Source: Urechis unicinctus (lineage: Eukaryota; Annelida; Polychaeta; Xenopneusta; Urechidae). Taken from it: a DNA stretch of 64,000 nucleotides. A program made the position numbers and the translations under genes. The stretch covers positions 30,257,345 through 30,321,344 of the forward strand of contig CM067345.1 of NCBI GenBank assembly GCA_034190875.2. The letters run 5' to 3'. Of this stretch, positions 1-11,524 are shown piece by piece (positions within the stretch are counted from its first letter, which is position 1; the number at the start of each line of letters is the position of its first letter). The notes beneath the pieces are model-generated. The model saw only the letters and a list, made by a program, of their open reading frames with translations, was not told the origin of the DNA and made no database searches.

Positions 1-461
1 TGTATGTATGTATGTATGTATGTATGTATGTATGTATGTATGTATGTATGTATGTATGTATGTATGTATGTATGTATGTATGTATGTATGTATGTATGTA
101 TGTATGTATGTATGTATGTATGTATGTATGTATGTATGTATGTATGTATGTATGTATGTATGTATGTATGTATGTATGTATGTATGTATGTATGTATGTA
201 TGTATGTATGTATGTATGTATGTATGTATGTGTATGTATGTATGTATGTATGTATGTATGTATGTATGTATGTATGTATGTATGTATGTATGTATGTATG
301 TATGTATGTATGTATGTATGTATGTATGTATGTATGTGTATGTGTGTATGTGTGTATGTGTGTATGTATGTATGTATGTATGTATGTATGTATGTATGTA
401 TGTATGTATGTATGTATGTATGTATGTATGTATGTATGTATGTATGTATGTATGTATGTAC
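1..461. repeat. (TGTA)n tetranucleotide microsatellite
   Basis: Almost pure TGTA repeat running from the window edge, so its true length is unknown. Two short interruptions (near 229 and 336-362) switch to TGTG steps. The open frames in all three forward phases (MYVC repeats) come from the lack of stop codons in the unit and are not genes. Confidence 0.99.
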
Positions 462-803
462 CTGATACATACCTCGTTGGAAGTCTCTGGCGACACTCCT
501 CATTGTGTCTGATTCATCACCTGTTTTAGACATATTCTATTTAAACATCTTCCAAAAAAGTTCCTTTCAATTAAAATATGATTTTACTAGTCCTTTCATG
601 CTGTGCTATTTTGTCCTCTCTGGGTTATTGCGACTGATGGCACATTGGGGATGAAAGATAAGGTGGATATTATATCACTGAACGCGACAGATAACGTGTG
701 TGTGATATAGATCTGGACGTATCCCCTGTGCTATTCATAATGACCTTTCCGCTAGTCGACCTTCCTGCTAGTTGTCTACAGTATCTCGGAGATAACATAG
801 GAT
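462..803. other. Unannotated spacer
   Basis: Mixed-composition DNA with no repeat, coding frame or RNA motif that I can support. Confidence 0.5.
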
Positions 804-1120
804 TTACACTAAAGCCACATTGATGTCCCTAGACGCCTGTGTCATAACAACGCAACCAGAGCCCTCACCATAAACCTTCTGTCCTAAATGAGAGTCACTT
901 TCCCCATCTCGTCCATGGTATGTGCCAGACTGGCAATTCCCGTCTGCATCATGAATATATTCCACAACAACATAATATGGACAATCGTAACGTTTAGTAA
1001 TACAGACATACCAAGACGGTCGTGAGTCAATTTGTAGATGCTGTCGCATGAGCAATCTTGTAATGGAAGTTGAGCCGTAGGGGCGGATCCATTAGCGGGA
1101 GGATGTGGTGTAGGCGCCAT
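804..1120 (-). pseudogene. Possible minus-strand coding relic, unrecognised
   Basis: Two overlapping minus-strand frames look more protein-like than chance frames nearby. One (1055-804, 83 codons) has a varied composition, with stretches such as RYDCPYYVVVEYIHDADGN and GQKVYGEGSGCVVM. The other (1120-884) starts MAPTPHPPANGSAPTAQLP. I recognise no family. It could be a decayed exon, part of the older element that starts near 2 kb, or chance. No splice signals or neighbours support a live gene. Confidence 0.25.
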
Positions 1121-1408
1121 TTTGGGCGAGGTTATTGAGCAACTTCAGGGCACGTAGGGTGGTCACTTTAAGGTCGGAGCCGTTTTGTGAAAACCGGTTA
1201 AACTGTGACAGAAACTGATATCATATTACCATATGCGAACCGCTTCGAATAAAGACCATTTGATGCACGGAATATATTTTTTTGAATTAAGGTCAGAGAA
1301 ACCAGGCCCCATCACGAAGGAGTTCACATTCAGCGAATATAATTTCACAACAGTACATCTATGACAAGAGATGATAAGTTACATGAGATGCTACAAATCC
1401 AATGAGAA

Positions 1409-1411
<3 letters not shown>
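1121..1411. other. Unannotated spacer
   Basis: Nothing supportable was found; ordinary AT-leaning sequence. Confidence 0.4.

Positions 1412-1476
<65 letters not shown>
1412..1476. repeat. (TA)n microsatellite
   Basis: About 60 bases of uninterrupted TA dinucleotide repeat, ending in a degenerate ATATTTATATAC tail. Confidence 0.98.
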
Positions 1477-1480
<4 letters not shown>

Positions 1481-2040
1481 TATATACTTTCGTATGTGAA
1501 ATACGTTTGTGTAAATCTGTGTTTATTGAGGACTCATTTTTTAAAATCATAAGACTTTTGGTTAGCAATTGAAGAATGAAGATTCTTGATTCTTGATTCT
1601 CCCTGACGCTGATTGGCTTGCGGTTGTTTTTCGTTATGTCTGTATTGACATCATGTTGACGTAGAGCAGCGGCAGCTTGTCCGGTTTAGTGGGCATTCTT
1701 GGTGTCCTTCCACCCTAATCCTCTTTGAGATTGCAACGGATTTACGCTGACTCGATGGTATATCCCATCCTAACAACGGATAACGGAAACTAATTTGCCC
1801 CCAATGTCCATTTACAAGGACAACTATCACGCATATGTACCGGGCAGACTGCCAATATCCTGCTTATGCAACATCAACACTACTGAACAACTCATAGATG
1901 TCGGCGTCTGTTGGTTATACCCATGACACACCCTGTTTGTTCGAAGTACAACCTCAAAGGACGGTTATTATTTGTCCCTGCCATTTTCTTCGATGTTATT
2001 TGACAATATGATAATGCTTAGATAACGCTGTTAATTCAGA
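1477..2040. other. Unannotated spacer
   Basis: Contains a small local repeat (GATTCTT, three copies near 1579-1600). No supportable gene. Confidence 0.4.
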
Positions 2041-2535
2041 TCCTGTTTCGTGAAAAGAGCAGCAGTATGGCCGACCACACTAACGACCGACCGCCTCCCA
2101 CCATCTCCTTACCCTTATAGAGAAAATCCTGCCCAAAAAAAGCAAATTAAAGATGCAGGTAGAGTGCCCCCGCCAAAGATATATGGTAAGGAGTGTATCA
2201 CTTACCGCCACACATTCATTTACCCAATTCTTATTTTGTCTTCTTTGCTACTTTTTCCTTTTTAGGTTTTGCAGCCATTTCTTGGCCTTCGTGGTTGCTT
2301 TAGACCTGTACGGATTTCTTTAGCCCTGGCTTCTCCTATATTGCATTTGCATCTTGCCTGCCCGATAGACGGGCTTTTTCGCACACCTTCAATGTCACTT
2401 TCTGATAGCACAGTTTTTTCCCATTGTTTATATAATAGTATATATATTTACTACGGGTACACTACTTTAACAGTGCATTTCACTTCTCTACACCTGGTAA
2501 CACTATTAAAGGAGTTATTAAAATGACAACAAAGA

Positions 2536-2690
2536 AGCAATGCGCTTGGACCCTAGTTGGAAAGACTATACCAATTTTACTACATATGCAACTGACTGTT
2601 GCAAGGTACACGCCCACAAGCTGCGCCAAGGTAAAACGAGCTTTATCTGTAAAGCTTGTGGCTTCAGGGTAACGATCACCATATCATGAC
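2536..2690 (+). pseudogene. Fossil element part: small cysteine/histidine-rich segment
   Basis: A short plus-strand frame reads like a small zinc-binding segment, with CC followed by HAH and then CKAC spacing (for example SFICKACGF). Family unknown. It belongs to the fossil element by position and style. Confidence 0.3.
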
Positions 2691-3033
2691 TTTGACGTTC
2701 CGCGTCCTCTTGACTTCTCCCACAGCACGAAAGGGCGTTGACAATGTCACCTCCAACAAGCAGCGCAATCGAGGCCATATTTGTTTTGCAAACTTACTTC
2801 AGTATATCACCTGGTATAATCGCTTGTTTAATTAGCAAGTCCTTTGTGGCCCTGACTAGGGCAACGTGGGCCACGGCCATGGCCAGATAGCATGGCGTGA
2901 AGTCAAACTGGGGGATTGCCTGACACAGAGCCATCTTGCCGAGCTTGGCGTCTCCTGTAGACATACCAGAAACAACTGCACTGTGGTACCGCGCTTTGAC
3001 GAACATTTTCCCATCAGTGCTTGGTGTTGTCAT
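2566..3033 (-). pseudogene. Fossil element part: minus-strand protein-like segments
   Basis: Two neighbouring minus-strand frames (3033-2794 and 2778-2566) have a balanced composition, including stretches such as GKMFVKARYHSAVVSGMS and YLAMAVAHVALVRATKD. No domain was recognised. The region is broken. Confidence 0.35.
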
Positions 3034-3702
3034 GGTTAACTTTATTCATATGAAAGGGATCCTTTAATTGTACAACCTGGCTGGGTTGACTTTTGTGAAC
3101 AACAGCAGTAGGGAACAGGCTTAAGGCGCTGTGTGTTTTTGACGAAATCCTGTACTACCAAACAACCCGACGCCACCGACCACCTAGGGCGCCCTTGTAG
3201 CTGTCAGCCAAAGGTGGTGAGGCTTTTCTACCACAGCGATGTCCTCGACTCTGGCCGATGTCAGCGTGGCCTTGACCTCTCAGAGCTCTCTCAGAAGCTT
3301 ATTATGATTGCCTTTTCGAGCTGCGGCGGCCTTCCGCCCTACAACAACCCGTTTTGCGTTTTGGGGGGTTCACTAGTCACCCTCTTCATTGACGTTGGCT
3401 CCACCAACATCTGTCGATACGTGGTCTCTGCTGCCAGTGACGTTTTCGTTGCCTCCGATGACTTGTTTGCTTACTGAACTTGTTTGTTCAAATTGACAGA
3501 GCTTAGCTGTTGGTAAGGCCGCTGTTAGCGGAGCTTAGTACATGCCATAGGGGAGATATAGCTGGCAAGTAGCAGTGCTAAGCGCATGCCTAACACACGA
3601 GTCGTTCTCGAGTTCTGTAATTAACCTTGGCTAGTGTTCTTTGGGATTGGGAGAAACATACAAGCAACACCTGAGTAAAGCTGTAGAACTGCCTGACCTA
3701 GA

Positions 3703-3838
3703 GTGGGAAAGACGAAGAGAAAATAGATTTAGAGATAGAGCTGAGAGATGTTGACAGTGATTTTGAGTCTAAGAACGATTATCTTGTGGAACTGAAGGAC
3801 ATTGTGCGATATATGGTGTCTAAGAGCGATGATGACCA
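3703..3838 (+). repeat. Direct repeat copy 1 inside fossil element
   Basis: Nearly identical to 6890-6990. In the + frame it would encode an acidic, coiled-coil-like stretch (EEKIDLEIELRDVDSD, then IVRYMVSKSDD). The two copies lie about 3.2 kb apart, at the same orientation, within the fossil element. Confidence 0.85.
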
Positions 3839-4208
3839 TCTGGAAATGTAAATAAGTTGGAACGACTGCGTTCACGAACCTGCCATCCTTAATGTTAAGA
3901 TACGCATCCATTACGTACATATCGACGTTCAATGCATCAGCCGCCTCTGATTTTGTTGTGATCTGGATGGTGACACCCTCAGACGCATTTTCCACGTGCA
4001 GGCAACTACCATGAAGCTTGTCGTAGTCTCTCATGCTCAAGTCGAGCCACAGGGATGCGTCCGACAATGCCAGGTCTTTTATGTCTATTGACACTCTGGG
4101 GTTTTGTTTACTCATTGCCACAAAGGCCTTCTTTGCCTCATCGGCTATGACCCTGTCCTCTACGTCGGTCTCATCCTTGTCTCCTGCCCCAACCCGTATT
4201 TTGGTCAT
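3729..4208 (-). pseudogene. Fossil element part: longest minus-strand frame
   Basis: A 159-codon minus-strand frame starts MTKIRVGAGDKDETDVEDR and includes SIDIKDLALSDASLWLDLS and VDMYVMDAYLNIKDGRFV. Alternating hydrophobic/acidic stretches suggest a beta-rich structural protein, but I do not recognise the family. Its far end overlaps the direct repeat, whose natural frame is on the other strand, so the frame is not intact as a gene. Confidence 0.35.
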
Positions 4209-4416
4209 ATTGTTCAGTCATCTGATGTGGTCATGCCCTGGTACTGGGAGTTAGCTCTCTGCAGACCCATAGGGGAGTGTAAGCTAGAGGAGCTGCCAGA
4301 CGAGAAGAGGCATCAGAGAAACGATTAACGAGGACACACGCTAGCCGAGCGTATTCACATCCTCTTCCGGGCGCAGGGCATTACAATCCCCTCCACCCTA
4401 ACTGCGATTGGGATGG

Positions 4417-5041
4417 TTATTTCAACGCAGCTACTTTTCCAACGGCGAGCCTCATGTCTGACAGTGCCATGTAAAGGCCCGTTCCAAACACATAATCAAC
4501 CTTTTCACGAAGCGTTCTGAAGCAGGTTTTGGTACCTGTTGATGGCCCAGGGAATGTCAACTGGCGAGTTGATAGCATCCTCAATATAGGCCTGAAACTG
4601 CTTTTGGGTATCAAAGGATGTATCTGTACTTAGTGTCCATGAGCGGGTCTGCGCATGAGCAGCAAGAATAACCAATACATAGGTTCGAATACTGTCGTTA
4701 GGCCATGAGATACCTGGAGCTCAGATATCTCTATTATGTAAGTACTCTAGGCAGTACATGCACCCGCAGTATCTTGCTTTATGTAATCAACATGTAGCGA
4801 GCCAACCCTGGAAAATGTTTGGTTTTGTAAACACATGTCTTCGTGCTCTGTATTTCTTGGGACTCCAGTGATGAATGATTGGCCGTACTTCACCTGGTTC
4901 AAGGTCAGTGAACTAAATTCGCCCGAGACTTTGGTTACCACATTTTATTGTCCAATCGGTATTTTCAGTGACACCAAATTCATGACAGAGTTCATGGTAC
5001 ATTATCTTGTCAACGTTATTATCACTGGCGTCATCTGGTAG
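4417..5041 (-). pseudogene. Fossil element part: further minus-strand segments
   Basis: Separate minus-strand frames at 4614-4417 (includes GPSTGTKTCFRTLREKVDYV) and 4941-4747 (includes SSLTLNQVKYGQSFITGVP) look protein-like. Another minus-strand stretch near 4950-5035 contains HELCHEFG, which resembles a zinc-protease HExxH motif. That match may be accidental, and no family is claimed. Confidence 0.3.
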
Positions 5042-5612
5042 TGCTACCCTCATTTTTCAGAAGTCTTTGAATGGTGTAGTATACGTGAACCCTATAAAAG
5101 ATCACTTATTGTTGGGTGTCCAGAGTTAAGGCGGGCCAAATCAGAAACGCCAAAGCCGGAGGTTGCGCACCATTCAACAAAATTTACCTGGTTCTGTCAG
5201 TATTGCATGTGGTTGGTTCTTCAGCCAACTATAAGTTTATCGTCTTTTGGAAAACCCCACCTTGAACGCCTCTGTATTGTCCTCTGCTAGAAACTGGATG
5301 AGGAGATGTGTCAGCTGCTCAGCTGCTACATGGGGCGGGTACAGCGAGCATGGTTTGTATGTATCATTTGTATTGAATCTAAAGGCTTGTGTATCCATAG
5401 TACAACATATTACAACATTGAATCAAAAATGACCATTACATGGCGGTCTAGGACTGCAAGAAAGGGGGGCAGGTGCCCATTTAAAACCTGGCCTCTGGAA
5501 CTTTAAATTTATGGAGGAGGTGTTTACAGCTATAGGTCTTAGTTTGGATGCTTTAGATGGGACTATTACCCTCCCAATTCCTCATAGGACTTAACGATGT
5601 GACGATGGTGTG

Positions 5613-6180
5613 TTAAAAATATTTGTCCTTAATAACAGTCTGGGTAGAGAATGGCTTCCTTCGGATACTTACAAAGGTGACCTGTCCATCAACTTCAGCG
5701 TTTTTAAGCCACATCTCGTCAGTACCACACTCAACGTGCATGACGAGGCCCCCACTGCGGTTAGTTGTGGGCTTTGAGGGTGGCTCTTTCAGGGATATAA
5801 TAACCACGAACGTCGCTAATACTGTCTCAAAACGTGTCACCAGCGGAATTGTGAACGAGTTGAAGGTTCTGTCACGGGACAATAAGGGGCGGCTATTTGA
5901 CAACCACGACCTTCCTATTAGCGTTGTTCTTTAATTTACAAGATGTCAATGAAAGCGAGTATCGATGGACCTCGTCAGAAAACGACGGATCCCTACCTCT
6001 CTGAATATGTAAAAAAAAACTATGTTGATGTGCTACACAAGCAGCCCTCACTGAAGTCCACCATTACTATTCGGGCAGAAAAAAGAGGTACATAGGTAAA
6101 TGGAATGCACGAGAGGTCATTTGGTGATAGTGCCAGTGGTGTTGACCATGGAGTTTTGCGTATGGGGCTATATCAACTAG
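5613..6180 (+). pseudogene. Fossil element part: plus-strand structural-protein-like segments
   Basis: Plus-strand frames at 5623-5934 (contains RDIITTNVANTVSKRVTSG) and from 5942 (starts MSMKASIDGPRQKTTDPYL, then SEYVKKNYVDVLHKQPS) read as two successive small proteins, the second starting just after the first stops. This close packing of small genes is what suggested a virus-like element. The antisense frame 5903-5613 is also open, so the strand of the first piece is less certain. Confidence 0.35.
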
Positions 6181-6181
6181 T

Positions 6182-6840
6182 GTGAGTGGATGGACTGCCC
6201 TTCTAGGTGTAACTGTTGTTGTTAATCGTGTCCAAAATAGCAGTTATAATGTGACAAAGCAAAGGATCGATCGCGTTGGCATCCGAATATTTGACACAAT
6301 TCACGAGATGGCTATAGGAGACCAAACCATTTTCAGAACACGTGGGAACGCTTTCCAGTCATCTAAGTCAGTAGTTTGACTTGTACTTTAAGCATATAGT
6401 TATGAAGACACCAACTGCACTTACCCACACTGCTGTCCCCAACCGATGAGAATCCAGTGCTCTCCTATCGGTTGAATGAGATCAGCCTCAAGAAGCAATA
6501 CCTCGATAAATATATTAAAAAATATCGTGCAGTAGGTCTAATGTCTACATTAGTTGCATTCCTATTGCCACTACTTTGAGTATTACTGAGGCCGCTTGTG
6601 GGTTACTTGGAATCGCTGGCAAATTTATCATTCGGCGACTGACCATCATGGTAAAAAAACATGACCAGATCCCCATTCTAGCGCAGAGCAAACCATTGCT
6701 GAATACCATTGCTGACATTGCACAGCTGACATTGACACAGCACTTGAAGATGGTAATATCTCGTATCATGTGTTTAAATTCGTCTTAGCTGATGTCACAA
6801 AATATACCCAAATGAATGGGAAAATTTAATCTAGATCTGT
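6182..6840 (+). pseudogene. Fossil element part: protein family known from invertebrate elements
   Basis: Several plus-strand pieces lie here. The 6576-6788 frame contains ACGLLGIAGKFIIRRL and KKHDQIPILAQSK. From memory, this resembles uncharacterised proteins in cnidarian and molluscan genomes that have a small-residue hydrophobic helix, then a basic stretch, then a helical tail rich in D/E. Family assignment is by recall only. The reading frame is broken more than once. Confidence 0.4.
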
Positions 6841-6889
6841 AAAAGCATACCAGACTGTTTTAATCAATGAAAATACACACTGATCCAAC

Positions 6890-6990
6890 GTGGGAAAGAC
6901 GAAGAGAAAATAGATTTAGAGATAGAGCTGAGAGATGTTGACAGTGATTTTGGACATTGTGCGATATATGGTGTCTAAGAGCGATGACCT
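6890..6990 (+). repeat. Direct repeat copy 2 inside fossil element
   Basis: Second copy of the segment at 3703-3838, identical over its first 60 or so bases. It marks the right part of the fossil element. Confidence 0.85.
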
Positions 6991-7050
6991 TATGGAGCGA
7001 GTGGAACACCTAGAGGTGCTTATCAGCGGATGTGAGATACAGACCCCGAG

Positions 7051-7454
7051 CCTGTGAAATTCTGGTTCCAGATATTACACGTCAACAAGGTGTCACTCTC
7101 CCTGTTTGAATCAAAGCGGTGGAAAGCTGCAGTTACAAATTGCAGTAAATTTGCTGGATTCAGTCGCCTTAAGCAGCCCCCCCCCCCTCCTCCCCGTCGC
7201 TGGTGCTCTGTTATTTGGCTGGTCTTTCGTGGTTCCATCCTGACCCAAACTGTTAGCGTATTATGGTGAAGCTATAGCAGTATCCGCAGGACGCATAAAC
7301 AACGATGATGGAGGCAATGTTAGCATAACTGGTCTGTAATGGCACGGTGGAATGTGATAAGAGATCATTCTCTCTCTCTTCATCCGACCCGTATGATGCC
7401 GTCATTATGGCGAGTGTGACGTCATCCGTAGAAGAGTTAAGCACTCTCTATTCC
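7051..7454. other. Spacer with C-run
   Basis: Holds an 11-base C-run near 7177-7187 (G-rich on the other strand) and a short CT run near 7367-7380. No supportable gene. Confidence 0.5.
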
Positions 7455-9275
7455 CAATGAGTTTGTATGCGTTAATTGTCCTCTGTGTCCCTGTGAGCGT
7501 GTATAGGTTAATTGTCCTCTGTTCCCTGTGAGTGTGTATAGGTTCAATGTTCTCTGTTCCCTGTGAGTATGTATAGGTTAATTGTCCTCTGTTCCCTGTG
7601 AGTGTGTATAAGTTAATTGTCCTCTGTTCCCTGTGAGTGTGTACGTGTGTTGTCCTGTGTTTCGTGTGAATGTGTGCGTGTGTTGCCCTGTGTTTCGTGT
7701 GGGTGTGTACGTGTGTTGTCCTCTGTTTCGTGTGAGTGTGTACGTGTGTTGTCCTCTGTTTCGTGTGAGTGTGTACGTGTGTTGTCCTGTGTTTCGTGTG
7801 AGTGTGTACGTGTGTTGTCCTCTGTTTCATGTGAGTGTGTACGTGTGTTGTCCTGTGTTTCGTGTGGGTGTGTACGTGTTTTGTCCTCTGTTTCGTGTGA
7901 GTGTTCGTGTTTTCTTGTGTAGAGTGTACGTGTGTTGTTGTCTATGAGTGTGTGTGTTCCTGTGAGTGTGTGTACGTGTGTTGTCCTGTGTTCGTGTGGA
8001 GTGTGTACGTGTGTTGTCCTGTGTTTCGTGTGAGTGTGTACGTGTGTTGTCCTGTGTTTCGTGTGAGTGTGTGTGAGTGTGTACGTGTGTTGTCCTGTGT
8101 GTGAGTGTGTTCGTGTGTGTCCTGTGTTTCGTGTGAGTGTGTGTGTGTGTCCTGTGTTTGTGTGAGTGAGTGTGTACGTGTGTTGTCCTGTGTTCGTGTG
8201 TGTGTGTACGTGTGTTGTCATGTGTTTCGTGTGAGTGTACGTGTGTTGTCCTGTGTTTCGTGTGAGTGTGTACGTGTGTTGTCCTGTGTTTCGTGTGAGT
8301 GTGTACGTGTGTTGTCCTGTGTTTCGTGTGAGTGTGTACGTGTGTTGTCCTGTGTTTCGTGTGAGTGTGTACGTGTGTTGTCCTGTGTTTCGTGTGAGTG
8401 TGTACGTGTGTTGTCCTGTGTTTCGTGTGAGTGTGTACGTGTGTTGTCCTGTGTTTCGTGTGAGTGTGTACGTGTGTTGTCCTCTGTTTCGTGTGAGTGT
8501 GTACGTGTGTTGTCCTCTGTTTCGTGTGAGTGTGTACGTGTGTTGTCCTCTGTTTCCTGTGAGTGTGTACGTGTGTTGTCCTGTGTTTCGTGTGAGTGTG
8601 TACGTGTGTTGTCCTGTGTTTCGTGTGGGTGTGTACGTGTGTTGTCCTGTGTTTCGTGTGAGTGTGTACGTGTGTTGTCCTATGTTTCGTGTGAGTGTGT
8701 ACGTGTGTGTACTGTGTTGTGTCCTGTGTGTTCGTGTGAGTGTGTACGTGTGAGTGTGTACGTGTGTTGTCTCTCTGTTTCGTGTGAGTGTGTACGTGTG
8801 TTGTCCTCTGTTTCGTGTGAGTGTGAGTGTTTCGTGTGTACGTGTGTTGTCCTGTTTCGTGTGAGTGTGTACGTGTGTTGTCTGTTTCGTGTGAGTGTGT
8901 ACGTGTGTTGTCCTCTGTTTCGTGTGAGTGTGTACGTGTGTTGTCCTGTGTTTCGTGTGAGTGTGTACGTGTGTTGTCCTGTGTTTCGTGTTTCGTGTGA
9001 GTGTGTACGTGTGTGTCCTGTGTGTTTCGTGTGTGAGTGTGTACGTGTGTTGTCCTCTGTATCCTGTGAGTGTGTACGTGTGGTCCTCTGTTCCCTGTGA
9101 GTGTGTACGTGTTGTTGTCGTGTGAGTGACTACGTGTTCGTGGGTGTGAGTGTGTTGTACTGTGTTTGTGTGAGTGTGTACTGTGTTTCATGTTTCATGT
9201 GAGTGTGTACGTGTGTTGTCCTCTGTGTTTCGTGTGAGTGTATACGTGTGTTGTCCTCTGCTCCCTGTGACTGAG
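7455..9275. repeat. 33-bp minisatellite, about 55 copies
   Basis: Unit core TGTTTCGTGTGAGTGTGTAC, with a 33-bp period. The edges are diverged (7455-7640 and 9040-9275) and the centre is almost homogeneous (8240-8700), as expected from unequal exchange. Because 33 is a multiple of 3 and the unit lacks stops, long frames run on both strands (for example 454 codons on the minus strand, HTHTKHRTTHV repeats); these are not genes. The unit is rich in alternating GT and ACGTGTGT steps. Confidence 0.98.
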
Positions 9276-9429
9276 TATCATCGGCGATCAAACGCATCAT
9301 CGCTAGCTCACCTGTTTCTTATCCGCCTCCCGGCCTCCTTATATGAGTATACCCGACATCACTGCTGGCTTCATGTCACTCGGCATGTTGCTCGTTGTTC
9401 TAACAAGGATTCTCTCTAGTAATCAACAA
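9276..9429. other. Flank of minisatellite
   Basis: No recognisable feature. Confidence 0.4.
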
Positions 9430-10490
9430 CCTGCCGTCTTAGACGACATCAATTAGGATTTGATTGTGAGATTACACGAACGACGCTGTGCTCCCGTGCC
9501 ATGCGCAGGTGATACAGAAATGATTCAGAGAAAACGAGCTTCTCCTCCGCATATCGGTATCGGCCGAGGCGCGGGAGACTTGTTAAGCTCGACGCCATGC
9601 GTACCTTTCCGTCAAGCGGTTCCTGTCCAACCGAAAGTCTCATGATAAGCTTAGCGGCATGACCTTCTGGGAATGATTCATGGAAAAAGTTGTTCGCGGT
9701 GAACCCTACATGTTTGGTTTTCTGATCGTAGAAATACGACGGGCACGTTTCATGCGTTAAAAGAGCTGTTTATGAAGATTTGGTCGTACACACCCACAAT
9801 TAGGATGCCGGAAATAGCAGCTGAGAATTCCACTGCACTAGATTGCAGTCGCTGAGCAGCGGAATGTTGAAGTGCATTTCCACACACATGGTGGTGCTAG
9901 TGTGCGAAGTAGTCCTGACAAACATCACAGGAGCACGTGTAGTGTCCATTTGTTGCTATGTCACTTTCCATTCGCAGGTATTTTACATGGTTGTCGTCTA
10001 TGAAAAGTTTACCTAGGTTGGACTACTCCGCTCGAGGAAGTGAACGACTCCAAAACAAGTATACCACACATTAAGATTGAGAATCTTGGTATTGATTGAC
10101 AGGTAACGTCAAGATGATGGTAGGTGAGGAATAGAGGAAAAGTATTCATGAAACAAGACTGAAATAAAGTGATACAGCCGCTCATTGCATCTAACATCCG
10201 AACTTCCTCTCTTGCAGAGGGATCGACAAGTATTCCATTCACACCACCATGAAACCAACTACTGCCAATCGGTTTCACTCGACATTTTTCCGCTGATTTG
10301 TGTTGTTACTGACCTGTTCCTGATCTGGGTCAGTCCATAGATGATTCCTCCCATCTTAACCCGTCCTATGTATGGTAGGAAACACTCGCTTAATGAAGGT
10401 CGCTTCCTTCTCCATGTGCCCTTGTATTTGTCAAACACAATGTATGGGACATTTATGTTGAAAACGAGCGGTCCATTGAAAACTCATATG
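9430..10490 (-). pseudogene. Minus-strand coding relic, unrecognised, broken
   Basis: About 1 kb of minus-strand sequence contains protein-like pieces in more than one frame. From the 5' side these include WRRKRPSLSECFLPYIGRV and KMGGIIYGLTQIRNRSV (about 10470-10290), GSSWFHGGVNGILVDPSARE (10278-10009), CSCDVCQDYFAH (about 9940-9890) and VRMASSLTSLPRLGRYRYAE (9643-9449). The composition is unlike chance frames. No family was recognised, and the frames are interrupted several times. It could be a second part of the fossil element at 2-7 kb, now separated by the 33-bp array, or an unrelated decayed gene. Confidence 0.4.
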
Positions 10491-10565
10491 TATATCATAA
10501 TTCAGAAAAAAAACCACTAATCAGCAAAACAGTCTGCCTGACATGGCATAATTGCCGCTAATGAA

Positions 10566-10742
10566 AGGATCCCCGAATCACGCCATCACTTTCTCTTATC
10601 CCGCCATCATTTTATCTTCTCCCGCCATCACTTACTCTTATCCCGCCATCATTTTTTATCTTCTCCCGCCATCACTTTCTCTTATCCCGCCATCATTTTA
10701 TCTTCTTCCCGCCATCACTTTCTCTATTCCCGCCATCACCTT
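10566..10742. repeat. About 21/42-bp minisatellite
   Basis: Alternating half-units CCCGCCATCACTTTCTCTTAT and CCCGCCATCATTTTATCTTC, eight to nine in all. The underlying period is about 20-22 bp, with a 42-bp double unit. Confidence 0.9.
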
Positions 10743-11378
<636 letters not shown>

Positions 11379-11419
11379 GTTATTTAAGAGACTTTACGAT
11401 ATTATAAATTCCTAGATCT

Positions 11420-11524
11420 ACACACCTGTTGCAGTACTAGGTATTGTTACTTCTACACAGCTATTACCGTACTATATATTGTTACTTCTACACACCTGTA
11501 ACCGTACACATATTGTTACATGTT
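11420..11524. repeat. About 35-bp tandem repeat, 3 diverged copies
   Basis: TATTGTTACTTCTACACA recurs with partly conserved CCTGTAACCGTAC between copies. Confidence 0.75.

Larger units (their letters stand above)
2040..7050. pseudogene. Broken multi-gene fossil element, family not established
   Basis: Over about 5 kb, short protein-like segments appear on both strands: mainly minus from about 2.6 to 5.9 kb, and plus at about 2.54-2.69 and 5.6-6.85 kb. The pieces are compositionally varied and lack low complexity, unlike the rest of the window. The reading frames are interrupted many times, so it is clearly dead. The spread of several distinct small proteins suggests a large DNA element, possibly virus-derived (a Polinton-like element is one option), but I see no polymerase, integrase, ATPase or recognisable major capsid core, so the family stays open. 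A segment at 3703-3838 recurs at 6890-6990. No terminal repeats were found. The heavy decay implies considerable age. Confidence 0.45.

Noticed and set aside
4950-5035. Zinc metalloprotease from HELCHEFG on the minus strand
   Set aside because: A single short motif with no surrounding protease sequence; noted only as part of the fossil element.
7613-9191. Long open frames (up to 454 codons) with HTHTKHRTTHV repeats
   Set aside because: They follow from a stop-free 33-bp tandem unit and appear on both strands in several phases.
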